A stretch of DNA of 64,000 nucleotides, from assembly GCA_016218045.1 (NCBI GenBank), contig JACRFB010000060.1, forward strand, positions 1 to 64,000. The letters run 5' to 3'. Both the position numbers and the translations under genes were made by a program. Source of the stretch: Ignavibacteriota bacterium (lineage in GTDB: Bacteria > Bacteroidota > Ignavibacteria > SZUA-365). Below, piece after piece: positions 43,952 to 52,444 of the stretch. The number at the start of each line of letters is the position of its first letter. Within the stretch, counting starts at the first letter, position 1. The notes under the pieces were generated by a model. It did not search any database and was not told where the DNA came from. It was given only the letters and a program-made list of their open reading frames with translations.

Positions 43952-45726
43952 GCAACCGGAACCGATACTGGCAACGGGCAGCCGAACGCACTTACCTGAA
44001 GACAGGATGTCGCCGGAAGGCACAAATAGGTCCCTGCATCTGCCTGGCGATCTTCTTGCTGTCGGTGAAAGAGGGCGCCGCACAGTCGGAGCCAGAGAGT
44101 CCTCTGTTTCGCTTTAGCGGCAACCTGACGATCACCGGGGATGTGTACACTTTCTCCACGTCACCTGATGGATCGGAATCCCCTCGAAGGCCCGCAAATC
44201 TCTGGCGCTTGATATTTTCTCCTGTCATTTCCATAGGCGACGTGGTCACATTGCCATTTTCCATCATGGTGAATTCTAGGGAGACAAACACCGTCACGGG
44301 CTCCGTGGCCACGCCCACTTTTATTCAGTTCCTGCAGAATCCGGCGAACAACCTTGGCATGCTCAGTTTTACGCCGCGTGTCGGGTGGGCGCAGGCGGCG
44401 CTCGGCAGCCACGTGCCCGCGTATTCGGAACTCTCGACCGGGGACGAACAAATCTTCGGGCTTGGTCTCGACCTTACACCGGGATCGTTCCGTTTCGCGG
44501 TGAATGGGGGAACCGCGCAGCGCGCCATCGAACCGGATTCCGTCAGGGGAGTGCGGGGTGCATATGCACGTCGGCTCTACGCCGCGAAGATCGCCTATGG
44601 CGAGGACGACGAGACACACGTCGATCTCAATGTTGTGCGGGCAAAAGACGAAATCGGTTCCGTGAAAAGGAGGCCGGATGGCATAACGCCGCAGGAGGGA
44701 CTGGTCTTGAGCACAAATTTTCGGATCATCTTGTCCGATGTCTCAAGCCTTTCCGGAGAGATCGGCGGTTCCGCCCACACGCGTGACATGGACGCCGACC
44801 GTGCAAATGTCGACAGCCCCGTGCCCGAGGGCGTGTTCAAGCACCGCATCTCCACAGGAACGGATATGGCGGGGACGCTTGCGTACGATTATCGAGAGAA
44901 GGTCTGGGGAGTCAAGATCGCGTCGAAGTACATAGGGGCGGGATACTTCTCGCTTGCATTTCCTTTCATGCAGCCCGACCGGCTCGATGTGCTTCTCGCC
45001 CCGTACCTCAAGCTTTTTGAAAATCGTCTGAATATGAACGGCTCTGTCGGATACCGCCGGAACAATCTCTCCGACACCAAGGCGAGCACGTCGCAGCAGC
45101 TCATCGGTTCCTTTAATGCCTTCGCAATGGTGAGCAGCAATGTGTCGGTCAACGCGCGGTACGCGAATTACGGTATCCGGAACCGCATGCAGGTCGACAC
45201 GCTGAAGATCGACATGGTGACGAATTCGTTCAGCATCTCCCCGACCGTCACCATCCCGACGGACGTGATGATGCATACCGTCACACTCAGCTTGTCGCTC
45301 GACGCCTTCAACGAAGTCAACACGCTGACACGACGGGAGGCCACGAACAACACGCGGAGCATCATGGGCATGTACATGGCAGCTCTCACGCGCATTCCGC
45401 TCTCTGGCACACTGACGGTGACATCGATGACCAACGATGTTCCGCAGGCGGAGTTGAAGCTGCTGAGCGTGTCTGCAGCAGCGAGTTACCGTCTTTTCGA
45501 GGATGCAGTGCGTCCATCGCTGACATGCACCTGGTCCCGCAATTCGATGGCTGCGTTCACTCCGGACGAGCAGCTCCTCGTCCGTCTCGGCGCGGAATGG
45601 AGCATCATGCCGTCGGTGACGCTGACACTCGCGGCGACATCGAACAGTTACCGCTATGGATCGTCCCGCCCGAGCGTCTCTTTCCGTGAGACCTTTTTCG
45701 AAACAACGCTTGGCACCACATTCTAA
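43948..45726 (+). CDS. Predicted outer-membrane beta-barrel protein, cluster gene 1
   Basis: 592 residues. A basic N-terminus leads to a hydrophobic signal segment (CICLAIFLLSVKEGAAQ, about 31-47). The rest is dense in alternating beta strands (FRFAVNGGTAQRA, YAAKIAYGEDDE, WGVKIASKYIGAGYFSLAFPF), as in large outer-membrane barrels, and it ends in Phe (LGTTF), the usual last residue of barrel proteins. No named family recognised. It is coupled to the pseudo-receiver by a 4-bp overlap and followed 30 bp later by the first of two related surface proteins. I infer the membrane pore or anchor of the cluster. Confidence 0.65.
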   Translation: MSNRNRYWQRAAERTYLKTGCRRKAQIGPCICLAIFLLSVKEGAAQSEPESPLFRFSGNLTITGDVYTFSTSPDGSESPRRPANLWRLIFSPVISIGDVVTLPFSIMVNSRETNTVTGSVATPTFIQFLQNPANNLGMLSFTPRVGWAQAALGSHVPAYSELSTGDEQIFGLGLDLTPGSFRFAVNGGTAQRAIEPDSVRGVRGAYARRLYAAKIAYGEDDETHVDLNVVRAKDEIGSVKRRPDGITPQEGLVLSTNFRIILSDVSSLSGEIGGSAHTRDMDADRANVDSPVPEGVFKHRISTGTDMAGTLAYDYREKVWGVKIASKYIGAGYFSLAFPFMQPDRLDVLLAPYLKLFENRLNMNGSVGYRRNNLSDTKASTSQQLIGSFNAFAMVSSNVSVNARYANYGIRNRMQVDTLKIDMVTNSFSISPTVTIPTDVMMHTVTLSLSLDAFNEVNTLTRREATNNTRSIMGMYMAALTRIPLSGTLTVTSMTNDVPQAELKLLSVSAAASYRLFEDAVRPSLTCTWSRNSMAAFTPDEQLLVRLGAEWSIMPSVTLTLAATSNSYRYGSSRPSVSFRETFFETTLGTTF

Positions 45727-45756
45727 CAGAGCCGGTTTGCAGGAGTGATACACACC

Positions 45757-47547
45757 ATGACACGAACCAGACTGTACATCTTCCTCCTTTGCGCATTTCT
45801 GTGCACGGCTCTTGCTCCCTCGCAGGAGCTTGCCATCACCATCACCGTATCGCCACGTCCCGATCCCGCTTTGAGCACTTGGAAAACGAGGCAGGAGACA
45901 GTGATCATGACGGTGACGAATAAAGGAAGTGCATCCGTCTCGGCTCGAATCCGCTGCGCCGTTCTGAAGGACGGCGATCGTGTCGCACAGACAAATGATG
46001 CACGAATGCCGGTCATGAGCTTCCCTGCCGGTGTATCCATGTATCATGCGGACAAGGTTATCCCATTCGATGCAGTGGACTTCTACGGATCCGCGAAGAA
46101 TACCGCCGTGCGAACAGGAATGTTGCCGGAGGGAGCGTACGAGTTATGCGCCGTACTCATCGATGCGAAGGCCAACTGGATCGGCACTGAAGTTTGCACG
46201 GGATTCATGCTCACGGACTATCAACCCCCGGTGCTCCTTACACCGCCGGATGCGTCGGTGTTGCGACCGGACGAGCGGCCGGTATTCCGTTGGACCCCGG
46301 TCGCGCCGCAGCCGGCGTACATCGTCCGATATCAGGTGCTCGTGTTCGAAGTGCTGCAGGGGCAGCGCCCCACACAGGCACTGCGTGTGAATAGACCCAT
46401 CCTCGACAAGACATTGCAAGGCGCAACCGAACTCGTCTGGCCGCCGGAATATCAACTCCCGGGGCGTGTGGAAAAGTATGTGTGGACCGTTCGTGCGTTG
46501 GACGACAGGAATCAACCCGTCGGTATGGACAGGGGATACACAGCGGGATACGCGGAGCCGTTTGGATTTTCCGTTACACCTTCTACTGCCGTTACCGCCA
46601 CCTGGCCCAGCATGAATGTTTACGGGGTCAACGATGACGGGATAAAACGGAAAAACCAAGAAGCGATCTTGAGCAATTCCACCACTGATGTTACAGCAGC
46701 GCTCACGAATCTTCGGTGGCTGGAGGAGCAGGAGAAAAGGACCTACGATGCCACTGTACTCTCCTCCCCCCCTCACGATACGGTGCCCTCGGGAGAATGG
46801 CAACACGTCTCATCAATGAATGTGTATGGAGTCAATGACGACGGCATCAAACGTCAGACGGAAGGGAAAAAGGACCTTCTGCTCATCGATGCAACCGCTG
46901 ACGGGACAATGCAGGGTGGCGAACTGAAAAAGAAGCCAAAACCTGACGGAGGACCGAAATCGGAGGAGTTTGTTGTCATCACGGGTACAGCGGTTGCATG
47001 CACCAGCGGCGACGGAGTCACTTTGCACGCGACTTCAACTCCAGCGCACCCCGCGAACTGCACCGAGAGTCCAACGTGGTATGGCGCCGGGACGATGCTG
47101 CCCGTGCTTACCAACTCGTGGGATCTGGCGTTTTCTCCTACAACAGCGGGATCGTACAGTTTCACCGTCCAATGTCCCGCGCATCCGTCGATGTCGCAGG
47201 TTTTCACTGTGACAGTGACTCAGGGTCAGATCGCTCCGTATGTCACATGGTGGGGGCCAGAGATAATGAACCCTCCGTTTCAAGGCGATACGTACCTCAT
47301 TCCCTGTGGTCAAGCCATCAAAGTGCTGATGTTTTATCCCGGGGTGACAGGGCATCCACTCACGCATACCTGGAGCATCCTGAGTGGTGCGGAGTGCATG
47401 ACCGACGTGCTGGTGCACAACAACATGTTGAAGGCGAAATGCACAACAGGAGCGGGCTGTGGTTGTGCAATAGAGCTGTTATATACAGTGCGCGATGTCA
47501 ACGGGTGTATCGGAAAAAAGACCTTGAAACTTACATGCAAACCCTAG
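45757..47547 (+). CDS. Secreted surface protein with TANFOR-like N-terminus, cluster gene 2
   Basis: 596 residues. Signal peptide (LYIFLLCAFLCTALAPSQ), then an N-terminal module of about 250 residues that is clearly homologous to that of the next gene: LSTWKTRQE, TGMLPEGAYELC, FMLTDYQPPVLLTPPD, RPVFRWTPVAPQP, VEKYVWTVRALDD. It resembles TANFOR-type adhesin modules, a family assignment from memory only. The middle contains a duplicated 13-residue motif (MNVYGVNDDGIKR). The C-terminal ~200 residues look Ig-like with several Cys and end CKP. No T9SS sorting domain. An AGGAG precedes the ATG. Confidence 0.65.
   Translation: MTRTRLYIFLLCAFLCTALAPSQELAITITVSPRPDPALSTWKTRQETVIMTVTNKGSASVSARIRCAVLKDGDRVAQTNDARMPVMSFPAGVSMYHADKVIPFDAVDFYGSAKNTAVRTGMLPEGAYELCAVLIDAKANWIGTEVCTGFMLTDYQPPVLLTPPDASVLRPDERPVFRWTPVAPQPAYIVRYQVLVFEVLQGQRPTQALRVNRPILDKTLQGATELVWPPEYQLPGRVEKYVWTVRALDDRNQPVGMDRGYTAGYAEPFGFSVTPSTAVTATWPSMNVYGVNDDGIKRKNQEAILSNSTTDVTAALTNLRWLEEQEKRTYDATVLSSPPHDTVPSGEWQHVSSMNVYGVNDDGIKRQTEGKKDLLLIDATADGTMQGGELKKKPKPDGGPKSEEFVVITGTAVACTSGDGVTLHATSTPAHPANCTESPTWYGAGTMLPVLTNSWDLAFSPTTAGSYSFTVQCPAHPSMSQVFTVTVTQGQIAPYVTWWGPEIMNPPFQGDTYLIPCGQAIKVLMFYPGVTGHPLTHTWSILSGAECMTDVLVHNNMLKAKCTTGAGCGCAIELLYTVRDVNGCIGKKTLKLTCKP
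46612..46854 (+). repeat. Duplicated coding motif MNVYGVNDDGIKR
   Basis: Two identical 13-residue motifs are encoded at 46612-46650 and 46816-46854, 204 bp apart. Eight of the thirteen codons differ, all at synonymous third positions, and the peptide between and after is unrelated. The motif is therefore old and held by selection on the protein, not a recent DNA duplication. Confidence 0.9.
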
Positions 47548-47581
47548 TTCGTGATACCCAAGATCTGACTGAGGAAGTGTG

Positions 47582-50500
47582 ATGAACATACCATTCGTTT
47601 CACTGTGCGCGCTTCTTGTTGCGGTTGTCATCCCGTCCGGTCTCGGCGTACAGGCCCAAGGCCGCATCAGTATGACGTTGAACGTCGCCGCAAGGCCCAG
47701 CCCGTACGTGTCGGACTGGTCCTCTCGCAGGGAGTATGCCTCCATCAGCGTGATCACAGGACCCGGTACTCGCGCTCAACAGGCGCGATTTAAAGGCGAG
47801 CTGTACGCTGACGACAAATTGCTTGCGCGCACGAAGCAGAACGAGATGCCTGTCATAACACTGCCTTCCGGACCCGGCTCGCAGGTGTACTTCGCCGAGA
47901 GCATGTTCCCTCACCGTGCGATCGAGTTCATAGGTGGAATCGACGCAAACGTGGTGAAGACCGGCATGCTGCCCGCGGGTACCTACCGTTTATGCCTTGA
48001 ACTGGTGAGTGTGGACGGGCGCACGCAGCTTGCGGAAAACGCGCCGGTTTGTGCGCAGTTCGTACTCACGGATTACGAGTCGCCAATTCTGCTCATTCCT
48101 GAGAACAACGCGCAGGTGAATCCCGCGGAACGGCCCACGTTTCGATGGACCCCTGTGACGCCGCAACCACCCGGGGTGGTGCGGTACACAGTGTCTTTCT
48201 TCGAACGAATCGAAGGACAGTCGCTCTCGCAAGTCCTGAAGCAGAAGCCGCTCTATGAGAAGGACGTGGTAGGTATGACACAACTTCCATGGCCGCCTGA
48301 ATTCACGCTGCCGGCGCGTGTGAAACAGGTCGTGTGGACGGTCCGCGGTTTCGACGACAAACGCGCGCCGCTAGGCGCGCGGCAGGGGTATGCGGAGCCG
48401 TTCGCTTTCATGTGGAGTGAGACACAAGGTACTGCGACAACTCGGATCGCCGGTAACTGCGGATCGGGCGCGTACGTGTTGGCCACGCCCGCGGACAATA
48501 CACCGAAACTGACGAACGGTACGGCGACGCCAGCCGCGGAATTCGTCGGGCAGAAATTGACCATTGGTGATTTCTCCATGTTCGTCAAGACAGATGCTAC
48601 CGGTGCATCCAACGGCTTATCCGGATCTGGTATTATCGTTGTCCCGTGGCTGAAGGCACCCTTTGCAATGAAATTCAGCGGGATAAAAATCAACACACTG
48701 AACCAGGTTTACGAAGGCAGTGTGAAGGCCGAGATGTATGGGCTGGCCGTACTCCCTCCGTTGGTGACAACGATGTTCGGGATAACAGAGTCGAATACCG
48801 TCCCGACGCCTCCACAATCGCAGCAATGGCAGGTCGGTATGTTGCGCGATATGCATGATTGGTTGAAAGAACCAACAGGCGGAGTCGGAGATCAATTGGC
48901 GCTGCTCATGACAACCTTCGACGCGGAAGATCTCGAGAGCTGCAATACACATGTTCGGCATCTCCCGTTCGGTTTGGATACGGAAGCTGGCTGCACCATC
49001 GCTATATGCGCTCTCGAGTTCACGCCAACCGGAGCCACCGCGGCGGCAGCCATCTACTTCCCGCTGGCGGATTTCACCGATCAAGGACTTGGATGTCGCG
49101 CCACGAATATTCCCATAGATCGCAACGGACCGTCAACAGCATCCGGGACGCTCGGTCTCATCGGGGACATCGAATTCTCGAAAGGAATTTCCAACGCACT
49201 TTCAGATGATCCGAACGAGAACACTTTCACCTTTGCCTTCAAGGGAGCGGGAACTTCAATCAGTTGGGATTGCATGGGTTTTGCGAATCTGCATGTCGAA
49301 ATGGACATCCTGTTCCCACGCGCGTGGCTGATTCCGATCGATCAGACCCAGACGCGTGCACGCATGACTGCGAGCTTCGATGTGGAGGATTGGGATAACT
49401 GGATGGTCGACGGACTCTCTCTCTCCCGCGCGGCCATTGTGAACAGCGGAGGGCTCGAACTGGAGATTCAGAACGCGACGATTGACCACTCGACGACGGC
49501 GAATACAACAGTATTTGACTGGTCACAGTTTGTCCCTGGAAGCGTCCCTATCACGCCACAGTTCACAGGCTTCACTCTTGCTGAAGCGAGGCTTTACCTG
49601 CCGGATGCATTGCGAAAATACGACGCACCGGAGGAGGAACTCTCAATAAATGTGTCGAATGTCGTGATCTCCGAGACGCTCGGATTCACGGGGGAAATTG
49701 TGATCGGAAATATTCTTCCTCTCGACAAGGGGCATGTCGGGGGCTTCGCAGGCAGCATCGATGAAGGCGTCGTACAGTTCCTGAATGGGAGTCTGAGCAG
49801 CGCCGCGATCAGTGGCAAGATCGTTCTTCCTGTGTCCGACGTGCCATCGTCAAGCGATGATCCGACGGGAATAGCCTACCTAGCCACCTGGGATTCGCAG
49901 ACAGGAAATGCGACCGCCGTCCTGACACCATCGGGACAGATATCTGCACGCTTGTTCCACGGTGCAACGATGGCGCTTGACGAAACCAGTAATCTCGCGT
50001 TCAGTCTTTCCATGCCGGTAGCCCTGTCTATGAACATTGACGCGACAGTCGGGTACGGCTTCAGCATTGGATCCCAGAACAGGTGCCAGCTTGATATGTC
50101 TGCCCAGGTGCAGTCGATGCAATTGGTCGTAACTCCTGATGGTTCCGTGACGTTCAATCCGGGCGTCTGGACAGCCGTCGCAGGAGGACTCGATTGGTTC
50201 CCGTTTTCTCATGCTGAAGATCCGATATCCTATTCACCACCCGAGTCACAAGCGCCAACTCCTGGAGCTCTCGCTGAGGGCGACATTCTCATTCCCATGA
50301 AGCTGGCGCTCGACGCGTTATCTATCACTGCGGATCTTACATTGAAACTTGGGCTGCTTTTGAATCAGGAATCGTTTGGTCCGCTCCGTCGAATGGTCCC
50401 CGGATTTCGTGATATCACTATCCCGCAGATTGAAATATCACTCAATACGGCTGCAGTGTCTGCGCAGTTGACATTATCGCATTTTGAGGGCGAAGGAATG

Positions 50501-52444
50501 TGGGGCAGGGGATTCTCCGCTTTCGCGGGAGTGACCTTCCGTCCGCTCGACAATCTGCAGCTCGAAGCTACAGTGATGTTCGGAACTACATCCCATGCTC
50601 TATCCGGTGGTGAGTCCAACGCGTTGCCATATCGCTACTGGTATGTCGCGGCCTCTGCGGTGCACCCACCCGGTTATCCCTTTATGTCGGGTCTTGGTAT
50701 ATATGGCGTGGGCGCCGGTGCGTGGCGTCATCTGAAAATGCAGGCGTGCCCCGAACCTGCCTATCCAACTCCGTTTCCGCCACCTGACATCGGCGTTCAG
50801 GATCCCATTACCCTTGGGGCGGTCCCGGATCCAAACACGGATTTTGGATTCTTCGCAAAGGCCACAATCGGGACGTGGACAGGAATCAGCAGTTCAGAAT
50901 CACCGCAGGATCGTCCGTTCAACGCTGATGTGTGCATCGAGGGGCATTTTAATGATGGTTCGCTGAGTTATCTCAGTTTGGACGGCCAGTTCTGGGCAGG
51001 CCTCGAGATTGCCAGGAGGGTAACACAGCCGGATGATGCGCCTGTGCGGGGATTTGTTGATGCAGATGCGGAGTTTGCGGGTGGGCAATTGAAGAAATTG
51101 ACTATGGACGTCAGCCTTGCTGTGAACATCGCCGCAGCATCTGGCACTCTATCCTTGCACACCGGTGTTCCTCCGGCACAGCTCTCTTTTGAGATCAATC
51201 GCTACAATAATCCCGCAACCTGGTTCTTCAAGTTGGGAAGACCTCAGAACCCGAACACGTTGTATCTTGGGTCAGGGACCGCTGCAAGCATCTGGCAGTA
51301 CCTCGAATTCGGCAACGCTATCGATGTAGTGGATGCGTTCCAGCCACACACTGTCACGGGACTCATTATGGCTCAACGAGATCCGCAGACGATGATCATG
51401 AACATGCCGACACCGTTGCCATCCGTCTCAACTGGGCAGGGAATGCTGCTTGGAGTGGGCCTCTCGTTCAACTGCATTTCGGAGGCGAAACAGATAGTAG
51501 GCAATACCTACGTTCAAGGGATTTTATCAGGAGGATTCGAAGCAAATGCCTCCATGCTGAAGTATGCGGCGAATCCCTGCGGTACAGGACCTTTCGGCTG
51601 GCACGACTGGTACTGCCGAGCACGCTTTGCTGTCTGGCTCAATGCGACCATAGGTACGCTCGATGGAGCTGACGATAATACCATCGATCCTGATTTCATG
51701 ATCGCTTGCGCTGCATGGGCAAAGGGGGGATTCCCAAATCCATCTTGGGTGAAGGGAAAGCTCCTCGGGAAGATTAAGATTGGGCCGATCGAATACAGCT
51801 TCGAGCTGCCGTGGAAATGGGGGCATCCGTGTGAACCGCCCGGTCCGCCGGGAAGCGGCGGCACTGGATCGCTTGATGACGAAGCATTCGAAGGTCCGCA
51901 ATCTACTCTCGGTCAGGTGGGAGAACTCATCGGTGGCAGCTCCCCCGCGAATAACATGCAGAATGTGAGCACGAATTGCGGCATCGCTGTGGAATTTCCC
52001 TGGCAACTCGGCGAACCTTTCACGATCACGGGGCTGAACCCACGAACAATGTCAGAAAACATTACAATGCGTTATCGCTGTGTACTCCAATCTGCGACAC
52101 TTGAAAGATATACAGGTAATCAAATGCCCGGTTGTATGTCGATCCAGCCCGGCAATCCACCGACGTACACAGTGACACACGGTGCGGTGGATCAGTATGG
52201 TATGACGAGTTTTCTGTACACACCTGCTCCGCTCGCACAGGGAACATGTTACATGTTTACAGTAACGGTTGCATTGCAACAGGAAGTACCATTCGGGTCA
52301 GAACATTGGGCGCAGGTGAATCTCCCTGACGGAACACCTTGGCGGGAGATTAGAACGATACGGTTCAAGACGTCGGGACCTCGAGGAAGGGAATTAGACC
52401 TCAACCCTGTTCGTGACCTGCAACTCACACCGAGGCAGCCATGA
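47582..52444 (+). CDS. Giant secreted surface protein, cluster gene 3
   Basis: 1620 residues. Signal peptide (FVSLCALLVAVVIPSGLGVQAQ) and an N-terminal module (about 25-280) matching cluster gene 2 segment by segment: YVSDWSSRRE, TGMLPAGTYRLC, FVLTDYESPILLIPEN, RPTFRWTPVTPQP, VKQVVWTVRGFDD. A very long beta-rich body follows with no recognised domain. Near 1490-1600 an Ig-like segment (VEFPWQLGEPFTITGLNP) closes the protein. No T9SS sorting domain and no obvious catalytic motif; adhesin or structural role is inferred. Codon use looks visibly more A/T-rich than in flanking housekeeping genes. Its stop overlaps the next ATG by 4 bp. Confidence 0.68.
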   Translation: MNIPFVSLCALLVAVVIPSGLGVQAQGRISMTLNVAARPSPYVSDWSSRREYASISVITGPGTRAQQARFKGELYADDKLLARTKQNEMPVITLPSGPGSQVYFAESMFPHRAIEFIGGIDANVVKTGMLPAGTYRLCLELVSVDGRTQLAENAPVCAQFVLTDYESPILLIPENNAQVNPAERPTFRWTPVTPQPPGVVRYTVSFFERIEGQSLSQVLKQKPLYEKDVVGMTQLPWPPEFTLPARVKQVVWTVRGFDDKRAPLGARQGYAEPFAFMWSETQGTATTRIAGNCGSGAYVLATPADNTPKLTNGTATPAAEFVGQKLTIGDFSMFVKTDATGASNGLSGSGIIVVPWLKAPFAMKFSGIKINTLNQVYEGSVKAEMYGLAVLPPLVTTMFGITESNTVPTPPQSQQWQVGMLRDMHDWLKEPTGGVGDQLALLMTTFDAEDLESCNTHVRHLPFGLDTEAGCTIAICALEFTPTGATAAAAIYFPLADFTDQGLGCRATNIPIDRNGPSTASGTLGLIGDIEFSKGISNALSDDPNENTFTFAFKGAGTSISWDCMGFANLHVEMDILFPRAWLIPIDQTQTRARMTASFDVEDWDNWMVDGLSLSRAAIVNSGGLELEIQNATIDHSTTANTTVFDWSQFVPGSVPITPQFTGFTLAEARLYLPDALRKYDAPEEELSINVSNVVISETLGFTGEIVIGNILPLDKGHVGGFAGSIDEGVVQFLNGSLSSAAISGKIVLPVSDVPSSSDDPTGIAYLATWDSQTGNATAVLTPSGQISARLFHGATMALDETSNLAFSLSMPVALSMNIDATVGYGFSIGSQNRCQLDMSAQVQSMQLVVTPDGSVTFNPGVWTAVAGGLDWFPFSHAEDPISYSPPESQAPTPGALAEGDILIPMKLALDALSITADLTLKLGLLLNQESFGPLRRMVPGFRDITIPQIEISLNTAAVSAQLTLSHFEGEGMWGRGFSAFAGVTFRPLDNLQLEATVMFGTTSHALSGGESNALPYRYWYVAASAVHPPGYPFMSGLGIYGVGAGAWRHLKMQACPEPAYPTPFPPPDIGVQDPITLGAVPDPNTDFGFFAKATIGTWTGISSSESPQDRPFNADVCIEGHFNDGSLSYLSLDGQFWAGLEIARRVTQPDDAPVRGFVDADAEFAGGQLKKLTMDVSLAVNIAAASGTLSLHTGVPPAQLSFEINRYNNPATWFFKLGRPQNPNTLYLGSGTAASIWQYLEFGNAIDVVDAFQPHTVTGLIMAQRDPQTMIMNMPTPLPSVSTGQGMLLGVGLSFNCISEAKQIVGNTYVQGILSGGFEANASMLKYAANPCGTGPFGWHDWYCRARFAVWLNATIGTLDGADDNTIDPDFMIACAAWAKGGFPNPSWVKGKLLGKIKIGPIEYSFELPWKWGHPCEPPGPPGSGGTGSLDDEAFEGPQSTLGQVGELIGGSSPANNMQNVSTNCGIAVEFPWQLGEPFTITGLNPRTMSENITMRYRCVLQSATLERYTGNQMPGCMSIQPGNPPTYTVTHGAVDQYGMTSFLYTPAPLAQGTCYMFTVTVALQQEVPFGSEHWAQVNLPDGTPWREIRTIRFKTSGPRGRELDLNPVRDLQLTPRQP

